64,000 nucleotides of DNA from UBA8079 sp049601915 (GTDB lineage Bacteria > Pseudomonadota > Alphaproteobacteria > UBA6615): positions 752,268-816,267 of the forward strand of contig JBMYRB010000001.1 of NCBI GenBank assembly GCA_049601915.1, in the 5' to 3' direction. Below the pieces are notes generated by a model, which worked only from the letters and a program-made list of their open reading frames with translations, was not told where the DNA came from and searched no databases. The position numbers and the translations under genes were made by a program. Positions within the stretch are counted from its first letter, which is position 1, and the number at the start of each line of letters is the position of its first letter. Positions 9,063 through 18,627 of this stretch are shown here, in pieces.

Positions 9063-10111
9063 CCACCAGTGAGCGCAAATCCGCGCGGCGCGGCGCGGCG
9101 GTTGCCGATCGAGACGATATGACCCTGGAAGGGTTGCCGCCGGCGAACCGGATCATATGTGCCTGCACCAACATGACCTTCGCGCAACTGGAGGAGGCCG
9201 TCGGGAAAGTTGAGAATCACGGTTTCGATGCGTTGCTTGAGGAGACGGGTGCGGGAAAGACCTGTACCGCCTGCCTACTCGACCTCGAATACTACTTCGT
9301 CGATCTGAAATCGCGCGCACCGCACAATCCGGATGCCGAGCAGGCCGGAAAGCTCGACGAGGCGACGGCGCAGCGATCCTGGAAGTATCGCGTGTACGAC
9401 TGGCTCGATTCGATTTCTCCTCCGGTCGCCTGGGCGTCGCCCAATCACATTCCGATCCTGGCGGGCAAGGATATCGAAACCTGGCTCACCGTCACGAACC
9501 ACGATTTGCTGTTCGATGAACGCAAGAGCGCGCCGCTGACGACGGATGTCGAGGTGCGCCGCGGCGACGGCCAGCGACTCTGGCGCCGGCGCTTTCGTAT
9601 TCCACCCGGCGAGGAAATGCGTGTGCGCATCGATGAAGGCATTGGTGGTGACCCGGATACGCTTGCCGCAGGTCGAGCGATCGTGGTGTCGCGCGCCGAC
9701 CATCCCGCGATGCGTGGCACGATGCGCCCGCAACTCGAGGTTCTTGCCGCGCGGGGTACCTGCGCGCTGCATGGGCAAGGCGATGTCGGCCCCGGGGATA
9801 CCTGGTTCACGATGCAGCACCGGCCCGATGACGAACGTCTGTTCCTGCTGCTGATCAACACATCGGGCAAACGCCAGGTTGCCGACATAAGCTATCCCCA
9901 TATCGCCGGCGCTGCGGCACCTGAAGTGCATACCAAGCTGGACCTTCCGGCTCACGGGACGGGCCTGCACGAAATCTCTCTGCCGCCGGATGCGGCTGTC
10001 CACATCGGCGATCTGCCATTCTCGGCCCTGTCGGGCCTTCAGCATCCCTGTCGCGTCTATCTCGTTTGTGCCACGCCGACGCTCGACCGCTTTTCCATAG
10101 ATCACCGCTAA
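9059..10111 (+). CDS. Bfd-like [2Fe-2S] domain protein with uncharacterised C-terminal region
   Basis: A 350-residue protein. Residues 30-76 match the bacterioferritin-associated ferredoxin domain: C34-x-C36, then after 32 residues C69-x-x-C72, within ICACTNMTF and TGAGKTCTACLLDLE. This spacing and the surrounding residues are those of a [2Fe-2S] site. The rest (about 95-350) is not a family I recognise; it is rich in alternating hydrophobic strands and reads like one or two beta-sandwich domains. The gene overlaps the CMP-sugar synthetase (ATGA) and precedes another unknown beta-rich protein. An electron-transfer or iron-sensing role in sugar modification is possible but unproven. Confidence 0.7.
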   Translation: MTTSERKSARRGAAVADRDDMTLEGLPPANRIICACTNMTFAQLEEAVGKVENHGFDALLEETGAGKTCTACLLDLEYYFVDLKSRAPHNPDAEQAGKLDEATAQRSWKYRVYDWLDSISPPVAWASPNHIPILAGKDIETWLTVTNHDLLFDERKSAPLTTDVEVRRGDGQRLWRRRFRIPPGEEMRVRIDEGIGGDPDTLAAGRAIVVSRADHPAMRGTMRPQLEVLAARGTCALHGQGDVGPGDTWFTMQHRPDDERLFLLLINTSGKRQVADISYPHIAGAAAPEVHTKLDLPAHGTGLHEISLPPDAAVHIGDLPFSALSGLQHPCRVYLVCATPTLDRFSIDHR

Positions 10112-10131
10112 CCGCCGTGCCTTTCTCCTAC

Positions 10132-10941
10132 ATGATTCCGAGTATTTCCTCGCTACCGTCCGGATATGACTGCACGGTTGCCGCGCCGATCGACAAGCTT
10201 GCCGGCTATCTCGACGGCGGCTCGGCGCGCATCGTCCAGACCGTATCGGTCTTCGCCGAAGGTGAGAAGATCGAGAGCCATGAGATCACGCGCGTCTTCG
10301 AGGATGGCGTGATCAAGGGGGATGTGGCGGCACCCTTCGTGTGGCGCGATACGTTGCCCGAAGGAGTCAGCGGTTATCTGGAGAATGCGTTTCGGACCGA
10401 AGACGATTCGCCGCGCTTCGTGACTAATTCGGTGCTGCCCTTTTACTCGATCTACAACAAGATCGGGAAGAAGACCTTCTTTTCGGACAACGCCTATCTC
10501 TATGCGGCACCGCCGGTGATCGCCCAGATTGCCGAGTATGGTCAGTATGTCGACGGCTACCCCGTCGTTCGTGTGGACCGCGAACGCGACTATGGCGAGA
10601 GCATCATCTTCATCAACCCCTACCAGAAGCCGTTGAAAGCTCGGATCATGGGCTTTGACGGACGCGAGATCCCGAATATCCGCGTGCCCGCTCACAGTGC
10701 ACGCCGCGCGTCACTGGAAGGCCTCATCGAGGACGGCGAAACAAGCTGGCAGGGCCAGATCCAGATCACGGCGACCAACCGGGTCATTACCTTCGACGTC
10801 AAGCACTCGCTGAGTGAACCCGGTCTCATATCGGACCACGAGCATCTCGACCCCTATCGCGGCGAACCCACCCACTTTGCGGCAACGCGCTGGTTCCGCC
10901 TGAAAGTGGGAAAATGGCTGATGCTGCGCGGAAAGGCCTGA
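10132..10941 (+). CDS. Uncharacterised beta-rich protein of the amidotransferase module
   Basis: A 269-residue protein without signal peptide or membrane segments. I do not recognise the family. The segment IIFINPYQKPLKARIMGF followed by IPNIRVPAHSARR resembles in layout the C-terminal part of the preceding protein (LLLINTSGKRQ... LDLPAHGTG), suggesting a shared beta-sandwich unit. GTG 10117 is an alternative start six bases after the previous stop; ATG 10132 is preferred only for codon type, since neither has a clear ribosome site. It lies between a CMP-nonulosonate synthetase and a LegX-like enzyme, which points to glycan synthesis. Confidence 0.6.
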   Translation: MIPSISSLPSGYDCTVAAPIDKLAGYLDGGSARIVQTVSVFAEGEKIESHEITRVFEDGVIKGDVAAPFVWRDTLPEGVSGYLENAFRTEDDSPRFVTNSVLPFYSIYNKIGKKTFFSDNAYLYAAPPVIAQIAEYGQYVDGYPVVRVDRERDYGESIIFINPYQKPLKARIMGFDGREIPNIRVPAHSARRASLEGLIEDGETSWQGQIQITATNRVITFDVKHSLSEPGLISDHEHLDPYRGEPTHFAATRWFRLKVGKWLMLRGKA

Positions 10942-10951
10942 CTGCACCAAC

Positions 10952-12010
10952 ATGCCCGGCATGAACCGCCTCACCCGCCTCGACGATTATATTTGCCCGC
11001 CGGACCTTTCGGTCCGTGACGCGCTGGCGCGCCTCAACGCGACCGAGCATCTTTTCCAGCTCGTTGTCGATCCGGAACGCTGCCTGCTGGGTACGCTCAC
11101 CGATGGCGATGTGCGCCGCGCGTTGCTACGGGGTGTTTCGCTTGATGCGCCGGTCGAACAATCGATACACAGCGATATGCTCGTCGGCCGTGCCGGTGAC
11201 GAGAAAGGGAACCAGACTCATCTCGAAACCGACGACCGCCTGGTGACGTTCCTGCCTGTCCTCGATGAGGACGGTGTCGTCGTCGAGGTGTTGCTGCGCG
11301 GCGCGCAAAGCGCCGGCATCGACCGCGCCCTCGTCATGGCCGGCGGCTTCGGCAAACGCCTCGGTGAACGCACGCGCGAGACACCGAAACCGTTGTTGCC
11401 GGTCGGTGACCGGCCGATCCTCGACCATGTCCTCACCAATCTGGAAGACTTCGGCGTCCGCGTGTCACATGTGTCGGTGCACTATCATGGCGACCAGATC
11501 CGCGAATACATCGCGCAGCGTCAGAACCAGATGGTCGTCGAAATCGTTGAGGAGGACGAGCCGCTCGGCACGGCCGGGGCCCTCGGCCAGATCTCCGACC
11601 ATGATCGCTCGCCGATCCTGGTGATCAATGGCGATATCATCACCAATGTCGATCTTGCGGCGCTGCACGAGTTCCATATTCGGCATTCGCTCGACGCGAC
11701 CGTCGGCGTTGCGCGCTACGACATCGATGTCCCGTTCGGCGTTGTCCATCACGGCCCAGACGGGTTGCTGAGCGGGATCGAGGAGAAACCGCGTATCTCG
11801 AACTTTATCGCGGCGGGGGTGTACTACCTGTCGCAGGAGTTCGTCGCGCTTGTGCCCGAGGGCCGGTCGATGGATATGCCGGAACTGCTCAACCAGGGTC
11901 GCGAAATTGGCCTTCGCATCGGCCTGTTCCCCATTCACGAATACTGGACCGATGTCGGCCGGCCGGCCGACCTCGCGGCGGCCGAAGCCAGCTACGAAAG
12001 CGCCAAGTAG
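10952..12010 (+). CDS. CBS-domain sugar-phosphate nucleotidyltransferase (LegX/PtmE-like)
   Basis: A 352-residue protein. Residues 10-115 form a CBS pair (LLGTLTDGDVRRALLRG); residues 125-350 are a nucleotidyltransferase with MAGGFGKRLG from M129 and the sugar-binding VINGDIITNVD. The same CBS-plus-nucleotidyltransferase architecture is found in Campylobacter PtmE/LegX, a GlcN-1-P guanylyltransferase that starts the GDP-linked legionaminic acid route. CBS domains may sense adenine or CMP-sugar nucleotides. A disabled paralogue lies at 46,290-47,039 on the other strand. GDP rather than UDP as leaving nucleotide is inferred from family only. Confidence 0.8.
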   Translation: MPGMNRLTRLDDYICPPDLSVRDALARLNATEHLFQLVVDPERCLLGTLTDGDVRRALLRGVSLDAPVEQSIHSDMLVGRAGDEKGNQTHLETDDRLVTFLPVLDEDGVVVEVLLRGAQSAGIDRALVMAGGFGKRLGERTRETPKPLLPVGDRPILDHVLTNLEDFGVRVSHVSVHYHGDQIREYIAQRQNQMVVEIVEEDEPLGTAGALGQISDHDRSPILVINGDIITNVDLAALHEFHIRHSLDATVGVARYDIDVPFGVVHHGPDGLLSGIEEKPRISNFIAAGVYYLSQEFVALVPEGRSMDMPELLNQGREIGLRIGLFPIHEYWTDVGRPADLAAAEASYESAK

Positions 12011-12025
12011 GGTCGGTACCGAGAC

Positions 12026-13837
12026 ATGTATCACCGTCTATTCAAAGAAGCCGACCTGATGCGCCTGCCGCGGCGCACGGTCGTTGTCTTGCTGTCGCTC
12101 TATCTGTTCGGCACGCTGATGGAGCTTTCGAGCCTCGTCATCCTGATGCCGGTGTTCCAGTTTATCCAGACGGGGGGAGATGTAGCGGCGCTGACGGCGG
12201 AACATCGCCACTGGCGCATCCTGACCGAGGCCTACGCGGTGGTCGGTTTGTCGCCGACGCTCGCAAGCCTGCTGGCGACAAGTTTTGTTTTCCTGATCTT
12301 GCGCCAGGTTTTTGCCTATATCCGGCAACTCGTCCAGGCCGGCGCCAAGGAGAGCATGATCGCGCGGATGCGTGCCGACGCATTTGAAAGCTACCTCCAT
12401 GCCGACACCGGCTATCAAGACCGCGCCGAGTCGGGCGGGTTGATCAACGACCTGACCACGGATCTACAGCGTGCCGCCGACTACATGTTCGGGCAGATCA
12501 TGTTCGCCGGTATTCTCGTGGTTATCATGATCTACGCGGTAGGCTTGTTCGTACTGTCCATCCCGATGACGCTGACGGCGGTCGGTATCTTTGGCATCGC
12601 CCTTTTGCTTCTGCAGACGCAGATGCGCAAATCGGAAGTCGCCGGACGGGAGGTCGTGCAGGCCAATCAACGCATGTCGACGTTCCTGGTTGAGCGCCTG
12701 CGACTCGCACGCCTCGTCCGGCTCGCTGGCATGGAGGGCGCCGAGAGTGATCATATGCGGGCGCTGACAACGCGGCAGCGCAACGGGTTGATGCGGCTCT
12801 TCACGCTGCTGGCGCGCGTCGATGTGATCATGGAGCCGATGGTCATCGGTGCGGCCTATATCCTGATCTTCGTCAGCATTGAGAGCTTTGGTCTCAACAT
12901 CGAGCAAATCGGCTTGTTCCTAGTGATCGTTCTACGCCTTCTGCCGATGGTCAAGGAGATCGCCCGCACCCGACAATCCAACCGCGCAACCAAGGCGGCT
13001 CACACGACGATCACGGCACGACTGACGGAAATGAGTTTGGCGCGCGAACAGTTCGATGGCACCCGGCCGTTTGACACATTGGCCGAGGGGTGCCGGTTCG
13101 AAGGTGTGCATTTCACCTATCGCGGCGACAGTGAGAAGCCCGCGATGAACGATGTTTCGGTCACCTTCGAAGCGGGCCAGTTGACGGCGCTGGTCGGCCC
13201 GTCGGGCGCCGGCAAGTCGACGCTCATCGACCTGATTCCGCGGCTCCGCCGTCCTGATCAGGGACAGATTCTGCTCGACGGCGTAGTAATCGACGAGTTC
13301 TCTCTCGCCAGTCTTCGTGCCGGAATTGCCTACGCGCCGCAGTCACCGCAGATTTTCAATGTCACGATTACCGAGCATATTCGTTACGGCAAGGCGGATG
13401 CGACGATGGACGAGGTGCGCCGCGCGGCCGAGCTGGCCAACGCGCTGGACTTTATCGAGGCGCTCCCCGATGACTTTGATACGCTGGTCGGCGAGAGCGG
13501 CACCCGGCTGTCGGGCGGCCAACGCCAACGCCTCGACCTGGCGCGCGCGCTGGTGCGGCAATCTCCGATACTTTTGCTTGATGAGCCGACCAGCAACCTG
13601 GATGCGGATTCCGAAGCGTTGTTCCGTGACGCGCTGACCCAGATTCGCCGCGAGACGGCGATCACGACGATCGTCATCGCACACCGGCTGTCGACGGTGA
13701 CGATGGCCGATAAAATCGTGGTCCTGGAAGCCGGGCGTGTCACCGCAGACGGCTCCCATGACGACCTCGTCGAGGCCGGCAGCTGGTACGCCAGCGCATT
13801 CCGCAAGCAAGGCGGTCTGTCCGCCGCGGCACAGTAG
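12026..13837 (+). CDS. ABC transporter, fused permease and ATPase (MsbA/PglK-like glycolipid exporter)
   Basis: A 603-residue half-transporter. The N-terminal half has about six membrane helices, beginning with VVVLLSLYLFGTLMELSSLV. The ATPase half shows Walker A GPSGAGKST near residue 392, the signature LSGGQRQRLDLARAL, Walker B ILLLDEPTS and the H-loop VIAHRLS. Homodimers of this type flip lipid-linked oligosaccharides or lipid A. Placement between the LegX-like gene and the pseudaminate genes suggests it moves the finished lipid-linked glycan across the inner membrane. Confidence 0.85.
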   Translation: MYHRLFKEADLMRLPRRTVVVLLSLYLFGTLMELSSLVILMPVFQFIQTGGDVAALTAEHRHWRILTEAYAVVGLSPTLASLLATSFVFLILRQVFAYIRQLVQAGAKESMIARMRADAFESYLHADTGYQDRAESGGLINDLTTDLQRAADYMFGQIMFAGILVVIMIYAVGLFVLSIPMTLTAVGIFGIALLLLQTQMRKSEVAGREVVQANQRMSTFLVERLRLARLVRLAGMEGAESDHMRALTTRQRNGLMRLFTLLARVDVIMEPMVIGAAYILIFVSIESFGLNIEQIGLFLVIVLRLLPMVKEIARTRQSNRATKAAHTTITARLTEMSLAREQFDGTRPFDTLAEGCRFEGVHFTYRGDSEKPAMNDVSVTFEAGQLTALVGPSGAGKSTLIDLIPRLRRPDQGQILLDGVVIDEFSLASLRAGIAYAPQSPQIFNVTITEHIRYGKADATMDEVRRAAELANALDFIEALPDDFDTLVGESGTRLSGGQRQRLDLARALVRQSPILLLDEPTSNLDADSEALFRDALTQIRRETAITTIVIAHRLSTVTMADKIVVLEAGRVTADGSHDDLVEAGSWYASAFRKQGGLSAAAQ

Positions 13838-13877
13838 AATTCCGATACCCCGTCACCACTGAAAAGACCCGGACGCC

Positions 13878-14909
13878 ATGGCTCTAAATTTCAACGACCC
13901 GTCTCCCGCGTTGGACGGTGCATCCTTGCTCATCACGGGCGGCACCGGGTCCTTCGGCAAGGAGTTCGCGCGCACCGCGCTCGAACGCTACGAACCGCGT
14001 CGGGTGATAATTTTCTCGCGCGACGAGCTTAAACAGTACGAGATGGAGCAAACCATCCCGGCCGAAAAACGGGATCGTGTGCGCTTCTTTATCGGCGACG
14101 TGCGTGACGTCGAGCGCCTCGAACTGGCGATGCGCGAAATCGATTATGTGATCCACGCCGCCGCGCTGAAGCATGTGCCGGCGGCGGAGTACAACCCGTT
14201 TGAATGCGTGAAGACGAATATTCATGGCGCCGAGAATATCGTGATGGCGGCGCTGCGGACCGGTGTGAAGCGCGTCATCGCGTTGTCGACCGACAAGGCT
14301 GCAAGCCCGATCAATCTTTATGGTGCTAGCAAGCTTGCCTCCGACAAGATATTCGTTGCCGCCAACAATCTTGCCGGTACGAACGACACCCGTTTCGCCG
14401 TCGTTCGCTACGGCAATGTGCTCGGGTCGCGCGGTAGTGTGTTGCCGTTTTTCCGACAACTCATTGCCGCGGATGCGACGTCGCTGCCGATCACCCATCC
14501 CGACATGACGCGGTTCTGGATCACGCTGGGCCAAGGCGTCGAGTTTGTCCTGTCCTCGCTCGAGATCATGTCGGGCGGTGAAATTTTCATCCCGAAAATT
14601 CCGAGTATGAAAATCACCGATTTCGCCGCGGCGATCGCCCCGGATCTGGCACAGGAGATCGTCGGCATTCGGCCGGGCGAGAAACTGCATGAGACGATGA
14701 TCACGTCTGACGATGCCCGCACGACGCTGGAGCTCGAGGACCGCTATATCATCGAGCCGTCGCTCGCCTTCTGGTCGAACGCCCATCTCGCCGGTCACAA
14801 CGCGCGACCGGTCCCCGACGGTTTCGAGTATGCCAGCAACCTGAACAATGAGTGGCTCGATGCAGACGGCCTGCACCGGCTGATGGAAGAGTTCGATATT
14901 GAGTTCTAA
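13878..14909 (+). CDS. pseB: PseB, UDP-GlcNAc 4,6-dehydratase (inverting)
   Basis: A 343-residue SDR enzyme. The NAD site TGGTGSFGKE begins at residue 20; the PseB/FlaA1 active-site stretch TDKAASPINLYGASKL holds the Lys and Tyr of the catalytic set. It converts UDP-GlcNAc to the 4-keto L-arabino-hexulose with C5 inversion, the first step to pseudaminic acid. Its last 11 bases overlap pseC. Starting residues differ from most PseB proteins by a short N-terminal extension of about 12 residues. Confidence 0.93.
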   Translation: MALNFNDPSPALDGASLLITGGTGSFGKEFARTALERYEPRRVIIFSRDELKQYEMEQTIPAEKRDRVRFFIGDVRDVERLELAMREIDYVIHAAALKHVPAAEYNPFECVKTNIHGAENIVMAALRTGVKRVIALSTDKAASPINLYGASKLASDKIFVAANNLAGTNDTRFAVVRYGNVLGSRGSVLPFFRQLIAADATSLPITHPDMTRFWITLGQGVEFVLSSLEIMSGGEIFIPKIPSMKITDFAAAIAPDLAQEIVGIRPGEKLHETMITSDDARTTLELEDRYIIEPSLAFWSNAHLAGHNARPVPDGFEYASNLNNEWLDADGLHRLMEEFDIEF

Positions 14910-16107
14910 TCGGCCTTTTCTGCCCTATGGACGGCAAAGCATCGACGATGCGGATGTTGATGCCGTTGTCGCCGTGCTGCGCGGTGACTGGTTGACAACA
15001 GGCCCGGCCGTCGACGAATTCGAGGCGGCCTTCGCGACGGCCACCGGTGCCTCCCATGCCGTGTGCTGCACCAATGGTACGGCGGCGCTGCACATGGCCT
15101 ACCACGCGCTTGGTGTCGGCCCCGGCGACAAGGTGGTCGTACCCTCGGTGACGTTCCTCGCCGCGGCCAGCACGGCGCACCTTCTCGGCGCTGAGGTCGT
15201 TTTCGCAGACGTTGACCCGGACACCGCTTTGATGACCGCCGATACGCTGAAAGCCGCGCTGGACCGGGCGGGGGGAGGTGTCGCTACCATAGCGCCAGTC
15301 CACATGGCGGGTCAGATGGCGAACATGGATGCCATCGGTGCGGTGGCACATGCGGCCGGCGCTGCCATTGTTGAGGATGCCTGTCATGCGATTGGCGGCA
15401 GCGACGCTGCCGGCCGGCCTGTCGGTTGTACGGCAACCGGCGACCTGATGACCTTTTCCCTGCATCCGGTGAAGACGATCGCCGCCGGGGAGGGCGGTGT
15501 CGTGACGACCGCGGATGGGGCGTTGGCCGAACGCATGCGTTTGTTCCGCAATCATGGCATGAGCCGGAGCAACTTCGCGGCGTCCGACCAGGCTCTCGCC
15601 GCCAGCGGCGAAGCCAACCCCTGGTACTACGAGATGACTGAGCCGGCACTGAACTATCGGCTATCGGATATCCATGCGGCGCTGGCAACAAGTCAGCTGA
15701 CGCGATTGCCGGATTTCGTCCAGCGACGCCAGGCACTGGCTGCACGCTACGACATGGCGCTTGCGTCCCTGCCGGCAGATGTTGCGGCCATCGTTCGGCC
15801 GAGCGGGCGATCCGGTTATGGTGTTCCGGCATGGCACCTTTATGTGGCCCTGATCGATTTCGACGCATTGGGTTGCGACCGCGCGGCGTTGATGGGTGAG
15901 CTGCGGGCGCGCGGCATCGGCAGTCAGGTCCATTACCTGCCGTTGCACCGCCAGCCATTCTTTCGGCAACGCTATGGCGAGTTGGATCTGCCCGGCGCCG
16001 ACGCCTGGTACGCGCGTGCGCTCAGTCTGCCGCTGTTCGTTGATATGCAGGACGACGATATCGACAGGGTTGTCGATGCGTTGCGCGACATCTGCGGGAG
16101 CCGTTGA
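14899..16107 (+). CDS. pseC: PseC, UDP-4-amino-4,6-dideoxy-N-acetyl-L-altrosamine transaminase
   Basis: A 402-residue DegT-family PLP aminotransferase. The internal-aldimine lysine is K192 in FSLHPVKTIAAGEGG. The start is a TTG inside the end of pseB, giving SSNRPFLPYGRQSIDDADV, the usual PseC N-terminus; no ATG or GTG fits as well. It adds the C4 amino group from glutamate to the PseB product. Coupled by overlap to pseB before it and pseG after it. Confidence 0.93.
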   Translation: MSSNRPFLPYGRQSIDDADVDAVVAVLRGDWLTTGPAVDEFEAAFATATGASHAVCCTNGTAALHMAYHALGVGPGDKVVVPSVTFLAAASTAHLLGAEVVFADVDPDTALMTADTLKAALDRAGGGVATIAPVHMAGQMANMDAIGAVAHAAGAAIVEDACHAIGGSDAAGRPVGCTATGDLMTFSLHPVKTIAAGEGGVVTTADGALAERMRLFRNHGMSRSNFAASDQALAASGEANPWYYEMTEPALNYRLSDIHAALATSQLTRLPDFVQRRQALAARYDMALASLPADVAAIVRPSGRSGYGVPAWHLYVALIDFDALGCDRAALMGELRARGIGSQVHYLPLHRQPFFRQRYGELDLPGADAWYARALSLPLFVDMQDDDIDRVVDALRDICGSR

Positions 16108-17102
16108 TGGGCCAGCGCTGGCTCGTTCGCGTTGCATCCCATCGCCGCCATGGCGGTGGTCATGTTGCACGTTGCGCGGTGCTTGCATCAGCGCTCGTCG
16201 ATGCCGGAGCGGATGTCATGGTGCAGCTCGATCCGGGTGCGTCGGAAGCCGCTGCTATTCTGGCAAGACACGGCCTTTCCTGTTCCGAGGACCCGGTGAC
16301 GGGGCCGCTTCACGGTATCGTGCTTGATGGTTATGAACTGATGGACAGGGAGGCGACGACGCTGGCGTGTCGCGCACCGCTCGTTATGATCGACGATTTT
16401 CTCGATCCGCCCGGTTGCGCCGCACTCGCGATCAACGGCGCGGTGCATCTCGATGGGGACCGGATCGGCGAACTGCCCGCATTGCTCGGACCGCGCTATG
16501 CGCTGATTGACCCGCGCTATGCGGCGTTGCCGTCGCGCGACCGCGCCGCACCGGTTCGTAATGTCCTGATCACGATGGGGCGGCTCGATCCCGACAATCT
16601 GGTCGTCGTGTGCCTCGACTTGCTTGCTGCTATCGGGTGCGAGGCGCAGATCACTGTTGTCGCTTCCGCAGACACGGCAGGCCGGGCCGGCCTGGACACA
16701 CGTGTTCAGCGCCCGCATCGTCTGGTGATCGATGCCGCGGACATGGTGCCGCTGCTTGATGATACTGACTTTGTGTTAGGTGCTGGGGGCGTGAGCCTGA
16801 TGGAACGTATGGCGGCGGGGGTCCCGTCGATCACATTCTCGCTGATTGACAATCAGCGTCTGTTCGTCAGGGGTGCTGCGGACCTCGGCGCGACGGTCGA
16901 CGGCAAAGATCCGACCAGCCCGGAATGCGCGACATTGCTGCGCGATACCTTCAACGATGGCCCGGCACGTGCAGCAATGGCTGCTGTCGGGCGACGGGTT
17001 ATCGACGGGCAGGGAGCGGCGCGTGTCGCCAGTCACCTCATCAATTTTTCGGCCGACATGCTCGGCCCGGAGCGGAACACAACGCAGGAACTGAAGGCAT
17101 GA
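16107..17102 (+). CDS. pseG: PseG, UDP-2,4-diacetamido-2,4,6-trideoxy-L-altropyranose hydrolase
   Basis: A 331-residue GT-B-fold hydrolase. The N-terminal loop GGGHVARC carries the catalytic His (H19, family GxGHxxRC), and GAGGVSLMERMAAGVPS near residue 225 is the UDP-binding motif. It removes UDP from the diacetamido altrose. ATG 16107 overlaps the pseC stop as TGATG; TTG 16104 just before it is in frame but unnecessary. It precedes pseI with an ATGA overlap. Confidence 0.9.
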   Translation: MGQRWLVRVASHRRHGGGHVARCAVLASALVDAGADVMVQLDPGASEAAAILARHGLSCSEDPVTGPLHGIVLDGYELMDREATTLACRAPLVMIDDFLDPPGCAALAINGAVHLDGDRIGELPALLGPRYALIDPRYAALPSRDRAAPVRNVLITMGRLDPDNLVVVCLDLLAAIGCEAQITVVASADTAGRAGLDTRVQRPHRLVIDAADMVPLLDDTDFVLGAGGVSLMERMAAGVPSITFSLIDNQRLFVRGAADLGATVDGKDPTSPECATLLRDTFNDGPARAAMAAVGRRVIDGQGAARVASHLINFSADMLGPERNTTQELKA

Positions 17103-18151
17103 CAACCGCACAGATGAAAATCGCGGATTGCGTCATAGGCCGGGACTGCCCACCATTCGTGATTGCCGAACTGTCGGCAAATCACAATGGCAGCCTCGAT
17201 CGCGCGCTTGAGATTGTGACCGCGGCCGGTGAAGCCGGGGCTGATGCCGTTAAGCTGCAGACCTATACCGCCGACAGCCTCACCATAGACCATGACGGGC
17301 CGGGGTTCACGATCGAAGGGGGCTTGTGGGACGGCTATACGTTGCACGCGCTTTATGAAGAAGCGCACACACCCTGGGATTGGCACGAGGCGCTGTTTGC
17401 GCGCGGTCGCGAACTTGGGATGATTGTTTTCTCGAGCCCGTTCGACGCGCGTGCGGTGGACTTCCTCGAGGGCCTCGACGCGCCCGCCCACAAGATCGCC
17501 TCGTTTGAACTGATTGATTTGCCACTGATCCGCAAGGTCGCGGCGACCGGCAAGCCGATGATCATGTCGACCGGCATGGCCAACCTTGCAGATATCGATG
17601 CGGCCGTTACAGCGGCACAGGAATCGGGTGGCGGCGATATCGCCCTGCTACATTGTACCAGCGGCTATCCGACGCCCGCTGCAGAGGCCGACCTGCGGAC
17701 CATTCCGCATCTCGCCGAAGCATTTGGTCTCGTCACCGGCCTTTCCGACCATACGCCCGGTGTCGGCGCGCCGGTGGCCGCGGTGGCGCTTGGCGCGGCG
17801 ATCATCGAGAAACACTTCACGCTCGATCGCGCCGACGGCGGTCCCGATGCCGCTTTCTCGCTCGAACCCGACGAGTTCCGGATGCTGTGTGACAGCGTGA
17901 AACTCGGTTGGGAGGCGCTTGGCGGGGTGCGCTACGAGAAGACCGCTGCCGAAAGCGGAAGTATGCAGTTCCGCCGATCGCTCTATGTCGTTGCCGATTT
18001 GGCGGCCGGTGATGTGCTGACGGCGGACAACCTGCGTTCGATCCGGCCCGGCTTCGGCCTGCCGCCGAAATATATCGATGTGTTGCTGGGCAAACGGGTC
18101 AATCGCGACATCTCACGCGGCACGCCGATGTCCTGGGACCTGATTGCATGA
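17099..18151 (+). CDS. pseI: PseI, pseudaminic acid synthase
   Basis: A 350-residue NeuB-family enzyme. The TIM-barrel start IAELSANHNGSLDRAL and GADAVKLQTYTADSLT are characteristic of PseI more than of NeuB or LegI (which have KFQTxxA). The C-terminal SAF/antifreeze-like domain runs from about residue 285 (RRSLYVVADLAAGDVL). It condenses the hexose with phosphoenolpyruvate to give pseudaminic acid. A longer open frame upstream (from 16925) lies within pseG and is not used. Confidence 0.92.
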   Translation: MTTAQMKIADCVIGRDCPPFVIAELSANHNGSLDRALEIVTAAGEAGADAVKLQTYTADSLTIDHDGPGFTIEGGLWDGYTLHALYEEAHTPWDWHEALFARGRELGMIVFSSPFDARAVDFLEGLDAPAHKIASFELIDLPLIRKVAATGKPMIMSTGMANLADIDAAVTAAQESGGGDIALLHCTSGYPTPAAEADLRTIPHLAEAFGLVTGLSDHTPGVGAPVAAVALGAAIIEKHFTLDRADGGPDAAFSLEPDEFRMLCDSVKLGWEALGGVRYEKTAAESGSMQFRRSLYVVADLAAGDVLTADNLRSIRPGFGLPPKYIDVLLGKRVNRDISRGTPMSWDLIA

Positions 18152-18627
18152 TGACGGCCCCCGCAAGTACCGGGACTGCCGCTATCTTGCGGCCTGTTAG
18201 GGCGGAGGATTCGGGGCTGCTGTTCGCCTGGGTGAACAACCCCGACAGCCTTACCGCCAGCCTCGACACGAATGCGCCGATCACGCGGGACGCTCATGAG
18301 GGCTGGTTTGCCGCACGGCTGGCCGACCCGCATACGCGAATCTGGATTGTTGAGCGCGACGGTGTCCCGGTCGGGAGCGTGCGTTTTCAGGACAAGGGCG
18401 ACGGACCGGAAGTCGCGATCTATATCGATGCGTCGGCACGTGATGTGGGGATTGCTGGTTCGGTGCTCGGTCTCGCCCTCGATGAAGCGCGCGCCGTATG
18501 GCCCGGCCGCGATGCGATTGCCCGCGTACGCCCAGACAACGCCGCGTCGCAGCGCGTGTTTGGGCGAGCCGGTTTTGCCGTGCAGAAGCAGGCCCACGAT
18601 CACCTGATCTATACGCGCGCGCTATGA
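18148..18627 (+). CDS. pseH: PseH-like GNAT N-acetyltransferase
   Basis: A 159-residue GNAT-fold protein. ILRPVRAEDSGLLFAWVNN is the typical beginning of PseH-type acetyltransferases, and ASARDVGIAGSVLGLALDEA is the acetyl-CoA loop region. It would acetylate the C4 amine of the PseC product. The order here (pseG, pseI, pseH, pseF) places it between pseI and pseF with ATGA overlaps on both sides. Function rests on both fold and context. Confidence 0.85.
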   Translation: MMTAPASTGTAAILRPVRAEDSGLLFAWVNNPDSLTASLDTNAPITRDAHEGWFAARLADPHTRIWIVERDGVPVGSVRFQDKGDGPEVAIYIDASARDVGIAGSVLGLALDEARAVWPGRDAIARVRPDNAASQRVFGRAGFAVQKQAHDHLIYTRAL

